From: an uncultured Oscillospiraceae bacterium
Lineage (GTDB): Bacteria; Bacillota; Clostridia; Oscillospirales; Ruminococcaceae
Reading direction: 5' to 3'
DNA: 41,542 bases
Assembly (NCBI GenBank): GCA_934539585.1
Contig: CAKTCT010000022.1
Span: forward strand, 1 to 41,542
Part shown: positions 23,059-31,915 of the stretch, one piece after another
Position numbering within the stretch: the first letter of the stretch is position 1
How the letters are laid out: each line of letters begins with the position of its first letter
Notes under the pieces: model-generated
What the model was told of the DNA's origin: nothing
Database searches by the model: none
What the model saw: only the letters and a program-made list of their open reading frames with translations
Program-made: the position numbers and the translations under genes

Positions 23059-24351
23059 ATGCGGATTGCTTTTACCACCTTGGGCTGCAAGGTGAACCAG
23101 TACGAGACGGAAAACCTCGCAGAGCTTTTCTCAAGGGACGGCTTTGAGGTGGTGGAGCCCCAGGACGCCGCCGACGTCTACGTGGTGAACTCCTGCACCG
23201 TCACGGCCTCCGGGGACAAGAAGACCCGGCAGCTCCTGCGGCGGCTGAAAAAGCAGAATCCCGGGGCCATCGGGGCCCTGACCGGGTGCTTCCCCCAGGC
23301 GTTTCCCGACGCGGCGGAGAAAATCCCCGAAGCCGACGTCATCACCGGCTCCTCCAACCGGGGCGCGCTGCTCCCGGCGGTAAAGGAGGCCCTGGCCACC
23401 GGCCGGCGGGTGATAGACATCCAGCCCCACGAGCGGGGGGAGAAGTTCGAGCATATGGCTGTCACCGGCCTCCGGGGCCGCACTCGGGCCTTCGTCAAGA
23501 TCGAAGACGGCTGTGAGCGGTACTGCTCCTACTGCATCATCCCCAAGGCCCGGGGGCCGGTCCGGTCCAAGCCCCTGGAGGAGATCCGGGAGGAGCTTGC
23601 GGCCCTGGCCCGGAACGGCTACCGGGAGGCGGTGCTGGTGGGCATCAACCTGTCCTCCTACGGCAAGGACCTGGGCCTGCGGCTCATCGACGCTGTTCAG
23701 GCCGCCTGCCGGGTGGACGGGATTGAACGGGTGCGGCTGGGAAGCCTGGAGCCGGAGCTTCTGACCGCTGAGGACATCCGGGCCATGGCGGCGGAGGAAA
23801 AATTCTGTCCCCAGTTCCACCTGGCCCTGCAAAGCGGCTGCGACAAGACGCTGCGGGCCATGAACCGCCACTACGATTCCGCGGAGTACGCCCGGATCGT
23901 CAGAGACATCCGGGAAGCCTTTGACAACGCCTCCATCACCACCGACGTCATGGTGGGCTTCGCCGGGGAAACCGGGGAGGACTTCGAGGAAAGCCTCCGG
24001 TTCGTCCGGAGCATCGGGTTTGCCAAGGTCCACGTGTTTTCCTACTCCCGGCGGCCGGGAACGGCGGCGGACAAGCGCCCCGGGCAGGTCCCTTCCTCCG
24101 TAAAGGAGGAGCGGAGCCGCCGGATGATCGAGGCCACCGACGACACCCGGAAGGAGTTCCTCCTGGGCCAGCTGGGCAGGGTGGAGGAAGTCCTGGTGGA
24201 GACCACCCGGTCTCCTTTGGGGTTCGAGGGCTTCACGAAAAATTACACCCCGGTTTATGTTGACTGCGACCCGGCCCTCTGCGGGCGGGTCGTGAAGGTA
24301 CGGCTGGAGGCGGTGCTGGAAGGCCACTGCATCGGGACCCTTCAGTTATAA
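23059..24351 (+). CDS. mtaB: tRNA t6A37 methylthiotransferase
   Basis: A 430-residue radical SAM enzyme converting t6A37 to ms2t6A in tRNAs that read ANN codons. The N-terminal MTTase domain binds one 4Fe-4S cluster through Cys10, Cys46 and Cys77; the radical SAM cluster uses Cys152, 156 and 159 in GCERYCSYCIIP; a TRAM-like RNA-binding domain closes the protein (about 365-430). TLGCKVNQYETE distinguishes MtaB from MiaB. AAGGAGG precedes the ATG. purL follows after 62 nt with no terminator between, so they are probably co-transcribed. Confidence 0.94.
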   Translation: MRIAFTTLGCKVNQYETENLAELFSRDGFEVVEPQDAADVYVVNSCTVTASGDKKTRQLLRRLKKQNPGAIGALTGCFPQAFPDAAEKIPEADVITGSSNRGALLPAVKEALATGRRVIDIQPHERGEKFEHMAVTGLRGRTRAFVKIEDGCERYCSYCIIPKARGPVRSKPLEEIREELAALARNGYREAVLVGINLSSYGKDLGLRLIDAVQAACRVDGIERVRLGSLEPELLTAEDIRAMAAEEKFCPQFHLALQSGCDKTLRAMNRHYDSAEYARIVRDIREAFDNASITTDVMVGFAGETGEDFEESLRFVRSIGFAKVHVFSYSRRPGTAADKRPGQVPSSVKEERSRRMIEATDDTRKEFLLGQLGRVEEVLVETTRSPLGFEGFTKNYTPVYVDCDPALCGRVVKVRLEAVLEGHCIGTLQL

Positions 24352-24413
24352 ATCTCCGACAGGTTGCGGCATCCGCGTTGCGGCGGGCCGGAACGGAAAG
24401 GAAAGGGAAAGTC

Positions 24414-27400
24414 ATGGCTGTTTTTCGTATTTATGTGGAGAAAAAACCCGCCTTCGCGGTAGAAGCGGATTCCACCCGCAGCGATCTCCGGGCCTCTCTG
24501 GGGATCAGGCTGGAAGGGCTCCGGCTCCTGAACCGCTACGACGTGGAGGGGATCGACCGGGACGCCTTTGAGACCGCGTCCCGGACCATCTTCTCCGAAC
24601 CGGCGGTGGACGTTACCTATCCGGAGCTGCCGGAGGTCAAGGGCGGCCGGGTCCTGGCCGTGGAGTACCTTCCCGGGCAGTTCGACCAGCGGGCCGACTC
24701 CTGCGAGCAGTGCATCCAGATCATGACCCAGGGGGAGCGCCCCGCCGTCCGCAACGCCCGGATTTACATCCTGGAAGGGGACCTCACTGACGAGGAGTTC
24801 CAGGCGGTGAAGGGCCACCTCATCAACCCCGTGGAGGCCCGGGAGGCCAGCCTGGAGCCGGTGGAGACCCTGAAAACCGACTACGCCATCCCCACCACCG
24901 TGGAGACCCTCCTCGGCTTTACCGGTCGGAACGCCGAGGAGCTGGCGGAGTTCATCCGGAGCTACGGCCTGGCCATGGACCTGGACGACATCAGGTTCTG
25001 CCAGTCCTATTTCCGGGATACCGAGAAGCGGGACCCCACCATTACCGAAATCCGGATGATCGACACCTACTGGTCCGACCACTGCCGCCATACCACCTTC
25101 GGCACCATTCTGGACGAGGTGGAGATCGACGACCCCACCGTGGCCGCCAGCTTTGACAAGTACCAGGAGATCCGGGACGAACTCTATGTGGGCCGGGTGA
25201 AGCCCGTCACCCTCATGGACCTGGCCACCATCGGCGCAAAGAAGCTGAAAAAGGACGGCAAGCTCAGGGAGCTGGACGAGAGCGAGGAAATCAACGCCTG
25301 CTCCGTGAAAATCAACGTGGACGTGGACGGCGTCAACGAAAAGTGGCTCCTGATGTTCAAGAACGAGACCCACAACCATCCTACGGAGATCGAGCCCTTC
25401 GGCGGCGCGGCCACCTGCCTGGGCGGCGCCATCCGGGACCCCCTGTCCGGACGGTCCTATGTGTATCAGGCCATGCGCGTCACCGGCGCTTCCGACCCCA
25501 CGGTCCCCCGCAGCGCCACTCTGAAGGGCAAGCTGCCCCAGAAAAAGCTGGTGACTACGGCGGCCCGGGGATACAGCTCCTACGGCAACCAGATCGGCCT
25601 GGCCACCGGCGAGGTTACGGAGCTTTACCACCCCAACTATGTCGCCAAGCGGATGGAGATCGGCGCGGTCATCGGCGCAACGCCGGAAAACTATGTGGTC
25701 CGGGACGTTCCGGACCCCGGCGACGTGGTCATCCTTCTGGGCGGCCGCACCGGCCGGGACGGCTGCGGCGGCGCTACGGGCTCCTCCAAGTCCCACACCC
25801 TGGAATCCCTCCACACCTGCGGGGCCGAGGTCCAGAAGGGCAACCCGCCCATTGAACGGAAGATCGCCCGGCTGTTCCGGGACCCTGTTGTGACCCGGAT
25901 GATCCGGCGGTGCAACGACTTCGGCGCCGGCGGCGTTTCCGTTGCCATCGGCGAGCTGGCCGACGGCCTTTCCATCAACCTGGACGCGGTGCCCAAGAAG
26001 TACGAGGGCCTGGACGGCACCGAGCTGGCCATTTCCGAGTCCCAGGAGCGGATGGCCGTGGTGGTCTCCCCGGAGAACGCCGACGAATTCATCCGCTGCG
26101 CCAACCGGGAGAATCTGGAGGCCACCAAGGTGGCCGTCGTCACCGAAGCGCCCCGGCTGACCATGGATTGGTGCGGGAACCGGATCGTCGATCTGTCCCG
26201 GGAGTTTCTGAACTCCAACGGTGCGGAGAAGCACGCCCGGGCCGCGGTGAAGGTTTCCCCGGTGCGACCCGTCAATGACCGCAGAGATACCCGGGAGGGG
26301 TGGATCGCTCACCTTTCCGACCTGAATATCTGCTCCCAGAAGGGCCTGGTGGAGATGTTTGACAGCTCTATCGGCGGCAACACCGTGACCATGCCCTTCG
26401 GCGGCAAGTACCAGATGACCAAGACCCAGGCCATGGCGGCCAAGCTGCCGGTGCTGGAGGGCGAGACCAACGCCTGCTCCATCATGGGCTGGGGCTATAA
26501 CCCCTATATCGCCGAGCAGAACCCCTACCTGGGGGCCATGTACGCCGTGGTGGAGTCCGTGGCCAAGGTGGTGGCCGCAGGCGGCACCCACGCCCCCTGC
26601 TGGCTGACCTTCCAGGAGTACTTCGAGCGGCTCCGCAATGAGGACACCCGCTGGGGCAAGCCCCTGGCGGCGCTGCTGGGCGGCCTGGAGGCCCAGCTGC
26701 AGTTGGGCTGCGCCGCCATCGGCGGCAAGGACTCCATGTCCGGCTCCTTCGAGGACATCGACGTGCCGCCGACCCTGGTTTCCTTCGCCGTGTCCATGGG
26801 CGACGCCCGGACGGTGATCTCCCCGGAATTCAAGCAGATCGGCTCCACGGTGGTGCTGCTGACCCCCGATTACAATACCGACGGCACCCCGGATTTTGAA
26901 AGCGTCAAGGCGCTGTTTGCCCGGGTGGAGGAGATGATCCGCAGCGGTCAGGTCCTGTCCGCCTGGACCCTGGGCTTCGGCGGCGTGGCCGAGGCCGTGG
27001 CCAAGATGAGCTTCGGCAACCGGGTGGGCTTCCAGTTTGCCCGGAAGGTTTCCGACGAGCTGCTCTTTAATCCGGTGTACGGCGGCTTTGTCCTGGAACT
27101 TGCCGGCGGCGTCAAGGCCGAGGACAGCGAGGTCCTGGGCGTCACCGCCCTGAATCCGGAGATCGTTTCCGCCGACGGCGCCCTCCGGCTGGGCCTGGAG
27201 GAGCTCCAGACCGCTTACGAGGACAAGCTGGAGCCGGTGTTCCACTGCAACATCGCCACCAGTTCTGCGGAAATTCCCGCTTACAGCTACGAGACGGAGC
27301 ACCGGCCCGCACCGGCGGTGAAGGCTGCGTCTCCCCGGGTGCTGATCCCGGTGTTCCCCGGCACCAACTGCGAGTACGACACCCAGCGGGCCTTTGAGCG

Positions 27401-28127
27401 GGCCGGGGCCACCACGGACATCTTTGTCATCAACAATCTGTCCAGCAAGGCCATTGAGGAATCCGTGGCGGAGTTCGCCAAGCGGATCAAAAAGGCCCAG
27501 ATCATCATGATCCCCGGCGGCTTCTCCGGCGGCGACGAGCCCGACGGCTCCGGCAAGTTCATCACGGCCTTCTTCCGGAACCCCCGGATCAAGGACGGTG
27601 TCCATGAACTTCTGAAAGACCGGGACGGCCTGATGCTGGGCATCTGCAACGGCTTCCAGGCCCTGATCAAGCTGGGCTTGGTGCCCTACGGCGAGATTGT
27701 GGAGATGTCTCCCGATGCGCCGACGCTGACTTTCAACTCCATCGGGCGGCATCAGTCCCGGATGGTGACGACCCGGATCGCCTCCAACAAGTCCCCGTGG
27801 CTGGCGAACACCCAGGTGGGAGACTTCCACACCGTGGCCATTTCCCACGGCGAGGGCCGGTTTGCCGCCAGCGAGGACTGGATCCGGATGTTGGCCCAGA
27901 ACGGGCAGATCGCCACCCAGTATGTCGACCTCACCGGCCAGCCCACCTACGACATCCGGTTCAACCCCAACATGTCGGCGGCGGCCATTGAGGGCATCAC
28001 CTCTCCCGACGGGCGGGTTCTGGGCAAGATGGCCCATAGCGAGCGTATTGGCGCCAACGTAGCCAAGAATATCGACGGCGATAAGGACCAGATGATCTTC
28101 CGCAGCGGCGTGGAGTACTTCCGCTAA
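24414..28127 (+). CDS. purL: Phosphoribosylformylglycinamidine synthase, single-chain
   Basis: A 1237-residue enzyme catalysing the fourth step of purine synthesis: FGAR + glutamine + ATP to FGAM. Domains in order: PurS-like (about 1-150), linker, two AIRS-like ATP domains (about 175-970; HNHPTEIEPFGGAATCLGG near 320) and a class I glutamine amidotransferase (from about 970) with Cys1078 in GICNGFQ and His1145/Glu1147 in HGEGRF. The fused, long form is usual in proteobacteria and many Clostridia; Bacillus has three separate proteins. It stands apart from other pur genes here. Start at 24414; a GTG-type start further upstream has no support. Confidence 0.95.
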   Translation: MAVFRIYVEKKPAFAVEADSTRSDLRASLGIRLEGLRLLNRYDVEGIDRDAFETASRTIFSEPAVDVTYPELPEVKGGRVLAVEYLPGQFDQRADSCEQCIQIMTQGERPAVRNARIYILEGDLTDEEFQAVKGHLINPVEAREASLEPVETLKTDYAIPTTVETLLGFTGRNAEELAEFIRSYGLAMDLDDIRFCQSYFRDTEKRDPTITEIRMIDTYWSDHCRHTTFGTILDEVEIDDPTVAASFDKYQEIRDELYVGRVKPVTLMDLATIGAKKLKKDGKLRELDESEEINACSVKINVDVDGVNEKWLLMFKNETHNHPTEIEPFGGAATCLGGAIRDPLSGRSYVYQAMRVTGASDPTVPRSATLKGKLPQKKLVTTAARGYSSYGNQIGLATGEVTELYHPNYVAKRMEIGAVIGATPENYVVRDVPDPGDVVILLGGRTGRDGCGGATGSSKSHTLESLHTCGAEVQKGNPPIERKIARLFRDPVVTRMIRRCNDFGAGGVSVAIGELADGLSINLDAVPKKYEGLDGTELAISESQERMAVVVSPENADEFIRCANRENLEATKVAVVTEAPRLTMDWCGNRIVDLSREFLNSNGAEKHARAAVKVSPVRPVNDRRDTREGWIAHLSDLNICSQKGLVEMFDSSIGGNTVTMPFGGKYQMTKTQAMAAKLPVLEGETNACSIMGWGYNPYIAEQNPYLGAMYAVVESVAKVVAAGGTHAPCWLTFQEYFERLRNEDTRWGKPLAALLGGLEAQLQLGCAAIGGKDSMSGSFEDIDVPPTLVSFAVSMGDARTVISPEFKQIGSTVVLLTPDYNTDGTPDFESVKALFARVEEMIRSGQVLSAWTLGFGGVAEAVAKMSFGNRVGFQFARKVSDELLFNPVYGGFVLELAGGVKAEDSEVLGVTALNPEIVSADGALRLGLEELQTAYEDKLEPVFHCNIATSSAEIPAYSYETEHRPAPAVKAASPRVLIPVFPGTNCEYDTQRAFERAGATTDIFVINNLSSKAIEESVAEFAKRIKKAQIIMIPGGFSGGDEPDGSGKFITAFFRNPRIKDGVHELLKDRDGLMLGICNGFQALIKLGLVPYGEIVEMSPDAPTLTFNSIGRHQSRMVTTRIASNKSPWLANTQVGDFHTVAISHGEGRFAASEDWIRMLAQNGQIATQYVDLTGQPTYDIRFNPNMSAAAIEGITSPDGRVLGKMAHSERIGANVAKNIDGDKDQMIFRSGVEYFR

Positions 28128-28520
28128 GCGGGCGGCGTGTCGCCATGTCGACGCGGCCTGGCATCTCGCGTCGGGCTTCGGCAGCCGCGCGACAGGCTGC
28201 GCGGCGACGATTGTGGGAGCCCGTGGGGAATTTTCCGCAGCGCTGGCAGAAATAAGTTTTCGGTCCAGCCTTTTTCAAAAGGCTGGCAGATTCCAAAGGC
28301 AGCGCCTTTGGTCGCCCTCCGCAGAGGGCGAAATCCCTGATGATACAAAGAGATCAGGAAGGGAAGGCCCAACAGCCCGGTGGGCTGTCGGGCCGAGGGG
28401 AACCCTATCAAGGGGTTCCCCGCAGGACGCAGTCCTGCAAAAACGCATCCACAAACAAAAACCGCGTCAGCGAGAAGAAACGCAAAAACGCTTCGACTCG
28501 CTGGCGCGGTTTTTCGCTTC
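28128..28520 (+). repeat. Family I hairpin-chain element, copy D (full length)
   Basis: Starts directly after the purL TAA and runs parallel to copy C. Key hairpins: 28265-28286 (CCAGCCTTTT), 28293-28311 (CCAAAGGC/GCCTTTGG, versus GGAGGGGC/GCCCCTCC in C), 28313-28330 (CGCCCTC/GAGGGCG), about 28368-28392 (ACAGCCC/GGGCTGT versus ACGTCCC/GGGACGT), GGGGAACCC and GCAGGAC stems near 28397-28438, and a long terminator-like stem near 28459-28515 ending in TTTTT. The differences fall in pairs that keep the stems. Confidence 0.88.
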
Positions 28521-28539
28521 GGAAAATGAGAAACTGCGT

Positions 28540-28740
28540 CATGCCGCAATTTCTTTGAAATTGCGGCCGCGGGGACATCCGCGGGCGGCCTGCGGGCCGC
28601 CTTTCCCTGTTTTGGGGTTGCGCCCGAGGCGCAACGGGGTTGGATTTCGCTTTCTGCGGAAAGCGAGGAAGGGGCTTTGCCCCTTCCATCCCCACCAGCC
28701 TTTTGAAAAAGGCTGGACCCAAAACTTTCTTTGGGCTTAT
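28540..28740 (-). repeat. Family I hairpin-chain element, copy E (second tail type, inverted)
   Basis: Reverse-orientation relative of copy B, abutting copy D tail to tail. Hairpins: 28543-28567 (GCCGCAATTTC stem), 28584-28601 (GGCGGCC/GGCCGCC), 28617-28635 (GTTGCGCC/GGCGCAAC), 28648-28665 (CGCTTTC/GAAAGCG, versus CGCCCTC/GAGGGCG elsewhere), 28667-28687 (GGAAGGGG/CCCCTTCC) and 28695-28716 (CCAGCC stem). No gene is supported. Confidence 0.87.
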
Positions 28741-28761
28741 GGATGGTGAGATAATAGAAGC

Positions 28762-28785
28762 GCCCGGCCTCCAAGGAGGCCGGGC
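28762..28785. terminator. GC-rich hairpin between copy E and spoVG
   Basis: GCCCGGCCTCC with GGAGGCCGGGC, 2-nt loop; AGCTTTT follows on the plus strand. May end transcripts entering from either side. Confidence 0.5.
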
Positions 28786-28794
28786 AGCTTTTCG

Positions 28795-28840
28795 AAAAGT
28801 CCCGTCCGGCAGAGCGGAGAGATTCTTCGGCCGGACGGGA
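28795..28840 (-). terminator. Probable terminator of spoVG
   Basis: TCCCGTCCGGC (28800-28810) pairs with GCCGGACGGGA (28830-28840); on the minus strand CTTTT follows. A smaller hairpin, CCGCCG-TTTT-CGGCGG at 28877-28892, lies closer to the gene but has no T run. Confidence 0.6.
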
Positions 28841-28906
28841 TGCAAACGCCTGAATCCCTTCCAGCAGGATTAGTATCCGCCGTTTTCGGCGGGATATTCT
28901 CAGGCT

Positions 28907-29239
28907 TCAGAAAAATTTTGCGGGGGCAGTAACCGCCGTAAGACCGGGCACCTGCCGGGGCAGCTCGGGCTCGGCCTGGTGAAGGGCCAGCTCCCGCTGG
29001 TAGGCGGAAAGGACGGCCTCCTCAAACTGGTTCCGGGCCGCCGGGGAAATGGGATGGGCGATGTCCCGGAAAACGCCGTTCAGCTCCTTGCGGCTGGGCA
29101 TGGCCACGAACAGGCGCTCCGGGCCCTCGATGACCTTGATGTCGTGGATGGCCAGCTCGTTGTCTACGGTGACGGAAACCACGGCCCGGAGCCGCCCCTC
29201 CCGCAGAAGTCTTCTGATTTTGATATCGGTGATATTCAT
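28907..29239 (-). CDS. spoVG: Septation/RNA-binding regulator SpoVG
   Basis: A 110-residue protein. MNITDIKIRRL, AVVSVTVDNELAIHDIKVIEG and FVAMPSRK are the conserved SpoVG core; the family binds DNA and RNA and affects septation, sporulation and envelope genes. HPISPAARNQFEEAVLSAYQRE forms the helical end, followed by a variable Pro/Ala tail. AAGGAGG lies 9 nt before the start. No clear sigma-H promoter was found upstream, although the gene is sigma-H dependent in Bacillus. Confidence 0.95.
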   Translation of the reverse strand: MNITDIKIRRLLREGRLRAVVSVTVDNELAIHDIKVIEGPERLFVAMPSRKELNGVFRDIAHPISPAARNQFEEAVLSAYQRELALHQAEPELPRQVPGLTAVTAPAKFF

Positions 29240-29338
29240 GGTGCATTCCTCCTTGGCCCTAGTTTGGGCGGGCGGGGTTTTCTTATACAGAAATTTTCAA
29301 AAAAGCTGTGAATTAACTATGAAAACATTTCCATCTCC

Positions 29339-29367
29339 TTGCTATTTTCCCAAGGATATGCTAGACT
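29339..29367 (+). promoter_or_regulatory. Promoter of the membrane protein-acpS-nnr operon
   Basis: TTGCTA (29339-29344), 17-nt spacer, TAGACT (29362-29367) with TG at the extended -10 position. Confidence 0.65.
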
Positions 29368-29413
29368 AAAAGTAGTCCCTTTTGGGAGAAATACGTTGTG
29401 TGCGGAGGTTGTT

Positions 29414-29980
29414 ATGGACGTTTTTATTGAATATATGGTGAAAAAGCAGAATACCGCCAAGGATATCGTGCTGAAGCTCCTGTGCGTGCTGGGAGCCGTG
29501 GTTCTGCTGGCTGTGGCCCTCTTTGCCATCCCCCTGGCGGCCCAGCTGGGGCAGATCGGCCAGCTGATCACCATGATCGCGCCGCTGATCGGCGTGGGCG
29601 GAGTTTTCGGCGCGTGGTATCTCATCACTTCCATGAACGTGGAGTATGAGTACATCCTGACCAACGGCGAAATGGACGTGGATAAGATCATCGCCCGCCG
29701 CCGCCGGAAACGGATGCTTACCGTCAACGCCCGGAAATTCGAGGCTTTCGGCAATTACCGGGCCCAGGACCACGCCGGGAAGGACTACGCCAGCCGGGTC
29801 TACGCCTGCACCTCTCCCGACGACCCCGGCAACTACTACGCGGTGCTGACCCACGCCACCCTGGGCAAGACCCTGCTGGTCTTTACGCCTAACGACCGGG
29901 TGCTGGAGGGGCTGCGCTCCTATATTCCAAGACAGGCAGGTGGTTCGGCTGTTTACGGGAATCGACCTCATCAGGATTGA
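29414..29980 (+). CDS. Small membrane protein of unknown function (DUF6106-like)
   Basis: A 188-residue protein starting MDVFIEYMVKKQNTAKDIVLK with GGAGGTT upstream; an earlier in-frame ATG at 29339 overlaps the promoter. Two hydrophobic helices (about 20-45 and 50-75) are followed by a cytoplasmic domain with MNVEYEYILTNGEMDVDKIIARRRRKRML, a basic stretch after the membrane, and a beta-rich end. The pattern recalls Clostridial DUF6106 proteins; no function is known. It overlaps the acpS start by about 40 nt. Confidence 0.7.
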   Translation: MDVFIEYMVKKQNTAKDIVLKLLCVLGAVVLLAVALFAIPLAAQLGQIGQLITMIAPLIGVGGVFGAWYLITSMNVEYEYILTNGEMDVDKIIARRRRKRMLTVNARKFEAFGNYRAQDHAGKDYASRVYACTSPDDPGNYYAVLTHATLGKTLLVFTPNDRVLEGLRSYIPRQAGGSAVYGNRPHQD

Positions 29981-30329
29981 CCGAATTGAAAAGAGTATCC
30001 GAAACCCTCGTTTTTTAGCGAGGGTTTTTTCGGCGGAAGAAATCGCCCTTTTCCGGCGGCGGGGGATGCGGCCCGAGACCATGGCCGCCAACTTCGCGGC
30101 GAAGGAAGCCTTTGCAAAGGCGCTGGGCACCGGCGTCCGGGGGTTCGCCCTGGGGGAGGTGGCCGTGCTGCGGGATTCCCTGGGAGCGCCGTATTTTGCC
30201 TTGTCCGGCCGGGCGAAGGAGCTGGCTGAGGGGCGGGGACTGGCATTTTCCGTCTCCCTGACCCACACGGATGAGTTGGCGGCGGCCTTTGTGGTGGCCT
30301 GGACAAAAGGAAAGGAAGGACCGGTATGA
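29940..30329 (+). CDS. acpS: Holo-[acyl-carrier-protein] synthase
   Basis: A 129-residue enzyme that moves 4'-phosphopantetheine from CoA to the serine of acyl carrier protein. FTGIDLIRIDRI holds Asp9 and FAAKEAFAKALGTG holds Glu56, the Mg2+ ligands, and SLTHTDELAAAFV is the typical end. The GTG at 29940 is the likely start; the frame has no better start nearby, and translation is probably coupled to the upstream gene, which it overlaps. Its stop overlaps the nnr start (ATGA). The acpS-nnr pair is conserved in many Firmicutes. Confidence 0.93.
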   Translation: MVRLFTGIDLIRIDRIEKSIRNPRFLARVFSAEEIALFRRRGMRPETMAANFAAKEAFAKALGTGVRGFALGEVAVLRDSLGAPYFALSGRAKELAEGRGLAFSVSLTHTDELAAAFVVAWTKGKEGPV

Positions 30330-31861
30330 AAATTCTGACCTCCGCTGGGATGAAAATCGCGGAAAGCGCCGCTGTGGAGCGGGGCGGCAGCTACCTGGAG
30401 CTCATGGAGCAGGCGGGAGCCGGGGCGGCCCGGGGAATCCTGACCCTGGCGGACCCGGCCCGGCGGCCTGCCCTGATCCTCTGCGGCAAGGGGAACAACG
30501 GCGGCGACGGGCTGGTCGTGGCCCGGTATCTGGCCCAGGCCGGGGGGAAGGTCACGGTGCTGTTCCTCATGGGGCGGGAGCTGAGCCCCCTTTCCCGGTC
30601 CAACCTCCACGCCCTGGAGAATCTGCCGGTCCGGGTGCTGTACGCCGAGGACCTTTCGGAGCAGGAGGAGCGGGAGCTGTTCGCCTCCGCCGGCATCCTT
30701 GTGGACGCGGTGTTCGGCACCGGCTTTTCCGGGGACCTGCCGGAGAGCTGCCGGAAGGTCATGGATATGGCCAACGACTCCGACGGGGTGAAGATCGCCC
30801 TGGACGCCCCCTCCGGGGTGGACTGCGACACCGGCTTTGCTGATCCCCACAGCTTCCGGGCAGGCGTGACCTATGTCTTCGGGGCCTATAAGCCCGCCCA
30901 TCTGCTGAAAAGCTCCCGGGACCTTTGCGGCCGGGCGGAGCTGGTGGACATCGGCATCCCCCAGGCGCTGCTGGACTCCATCGCCCAGGGGATCACAGTG
31001 ATGGGCCCGGAGCTGGTGGGCCACTGCATCCCCAAGCGGCGGGAGGACTCCAACAAGGGGGACTACGGCCGGCTTTTAAACATCGGCGGGTGCAAAAACA
31101 TGACCGGAGCGGTGATTCTCTCCATCCTGGCAGCCATGCGGTGCGGCGCGGGGCTGGTGAAAGCGGCGGTCCCGGAGCCGGTGGAGCCCCTGGTGGCCGG
31201 GCGGCTGCTGGAGTGCATCCATCTGGGGCTGCCTGCGGCGGCGGACGGGAGCTTTTCCGTGGACGGCGCGGAGACCCTCCGGGACCAGTGCCGGTGGGCC
31301 ACGGCGGTACTCCTGGGCTGCGGGCTTTCCGTCACCGAGGATACCAAGCTCCTGGTGGAGGACATCCTGGCTAACTCGCCTCGGCCCCTGGTCATCGACG
31401 CCGACGGCCTGAACTGCGTGGCCTCGGACCCGGAGATGCTGCGGAAGGCCCGGGTCCCGGTGATCCTGACGCCCCACGTCAAGGAAATGTCCCGGCTCAC
31501 GGGGCTGCCGGTGGAGGTGGTCAAGGCCCGGCGCTTCGACGTGGCGGGACAGTTTGCCGCCAAGTACGGCGTGACCGTGGTCCTCAAGGACTCCAACACC
31601 GTGGTGGCCACGCCCCGGGGGGAGCTGTATCTCAACGACAACGGCAACTCCGGCATGGCCAAGGGCGGCAGCGGCGACGTCCTGGCGGGGATCATCGCCT
31701 CCTTCCTGGCCCAGGGCGCGCCTACGGCGTCGTCGGCGGTGGCCGGGGTCTGGCTCCACGCCGCGGCGGGGGATATGGCGGCCCAGAACCTGACTCGATA
31801 CGCCATGCTCCCCAGCGACCTCATCGATGAGCTGCCCTATGTCTTCCGGGATTTTGCATAA
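30326..31861 (+). CDS. nnr: Bifunctional NAD(P)H-hydrate repair enzyme
   Basis: A 511-residue fusion. The N-terminal YjeF domain is an NAD(P)H-hydrate epimerase with CGKGNNGGDG at 53-62; the C-terminal domain is an ADP/ATP-dependent dehydratase of ribokinase fold with KGGSGDVLAG, where Asp451 is the catalytic base. Together they turn damaged NAD(P)HX back into NAD(P)H. Start overlaps acpS. A neighbourly link with nadE in the same window is not operonic. Confidence 0.94.
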   Translation: MKILTSAGMKIAESAAVERGGSYLELMEQAGAGAARGILTLADPARRPALILCGKGNNGGDGLVVARYLAQAGGKVTVLFLMGRELSPLSRSNLHALENLPVRVLYAEDLSEQEERELFASAGILVDAVFGTGFSGDLPESCRKVMDMANDSDGVKIALDAPSGVDCDTGFADPHSFRAGVTYVFGAYKPAHLLKSSRDLCGRAELVDIGIPQALLDSIAQGITVMGPELVGHCIPKRREDSNKGDYGRLLNIGGCKNMTGAVILSILAAMRCGAGLVKAAVPEPVEPLVAGRLLECIHLGLPAAADGSFSVDGAETLRDQCRWATAVLLGCGLSVTEDTKLLVEDILANSPRPLVIDADGLNCVASDPEMLRKARVPVILTPHVKEMSRLTGLPVEVVKARRFDVAGQFAAKYGVTVVLKDSNTVVATPRGELYLNDNGNSGMAKGGSGDVLAGIIASFLAQGAPTASSAVAGVWLHAAAGDMAAQNLTRYAMLPSDLIDELPYVFRDFA

Positions 31862-31915
31862 TCCGGCGGCAGGCGGCATACACTATTCCAGAACACCGGA
31901 AGGAGGGCGATGGGG

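Noticed and set aside
24342..28037. 1231-residue frame antisense to purL
   Set aside because: Shadow frame caused by codon bias of purL; low-complexity Gly/His/Asp-rich product.
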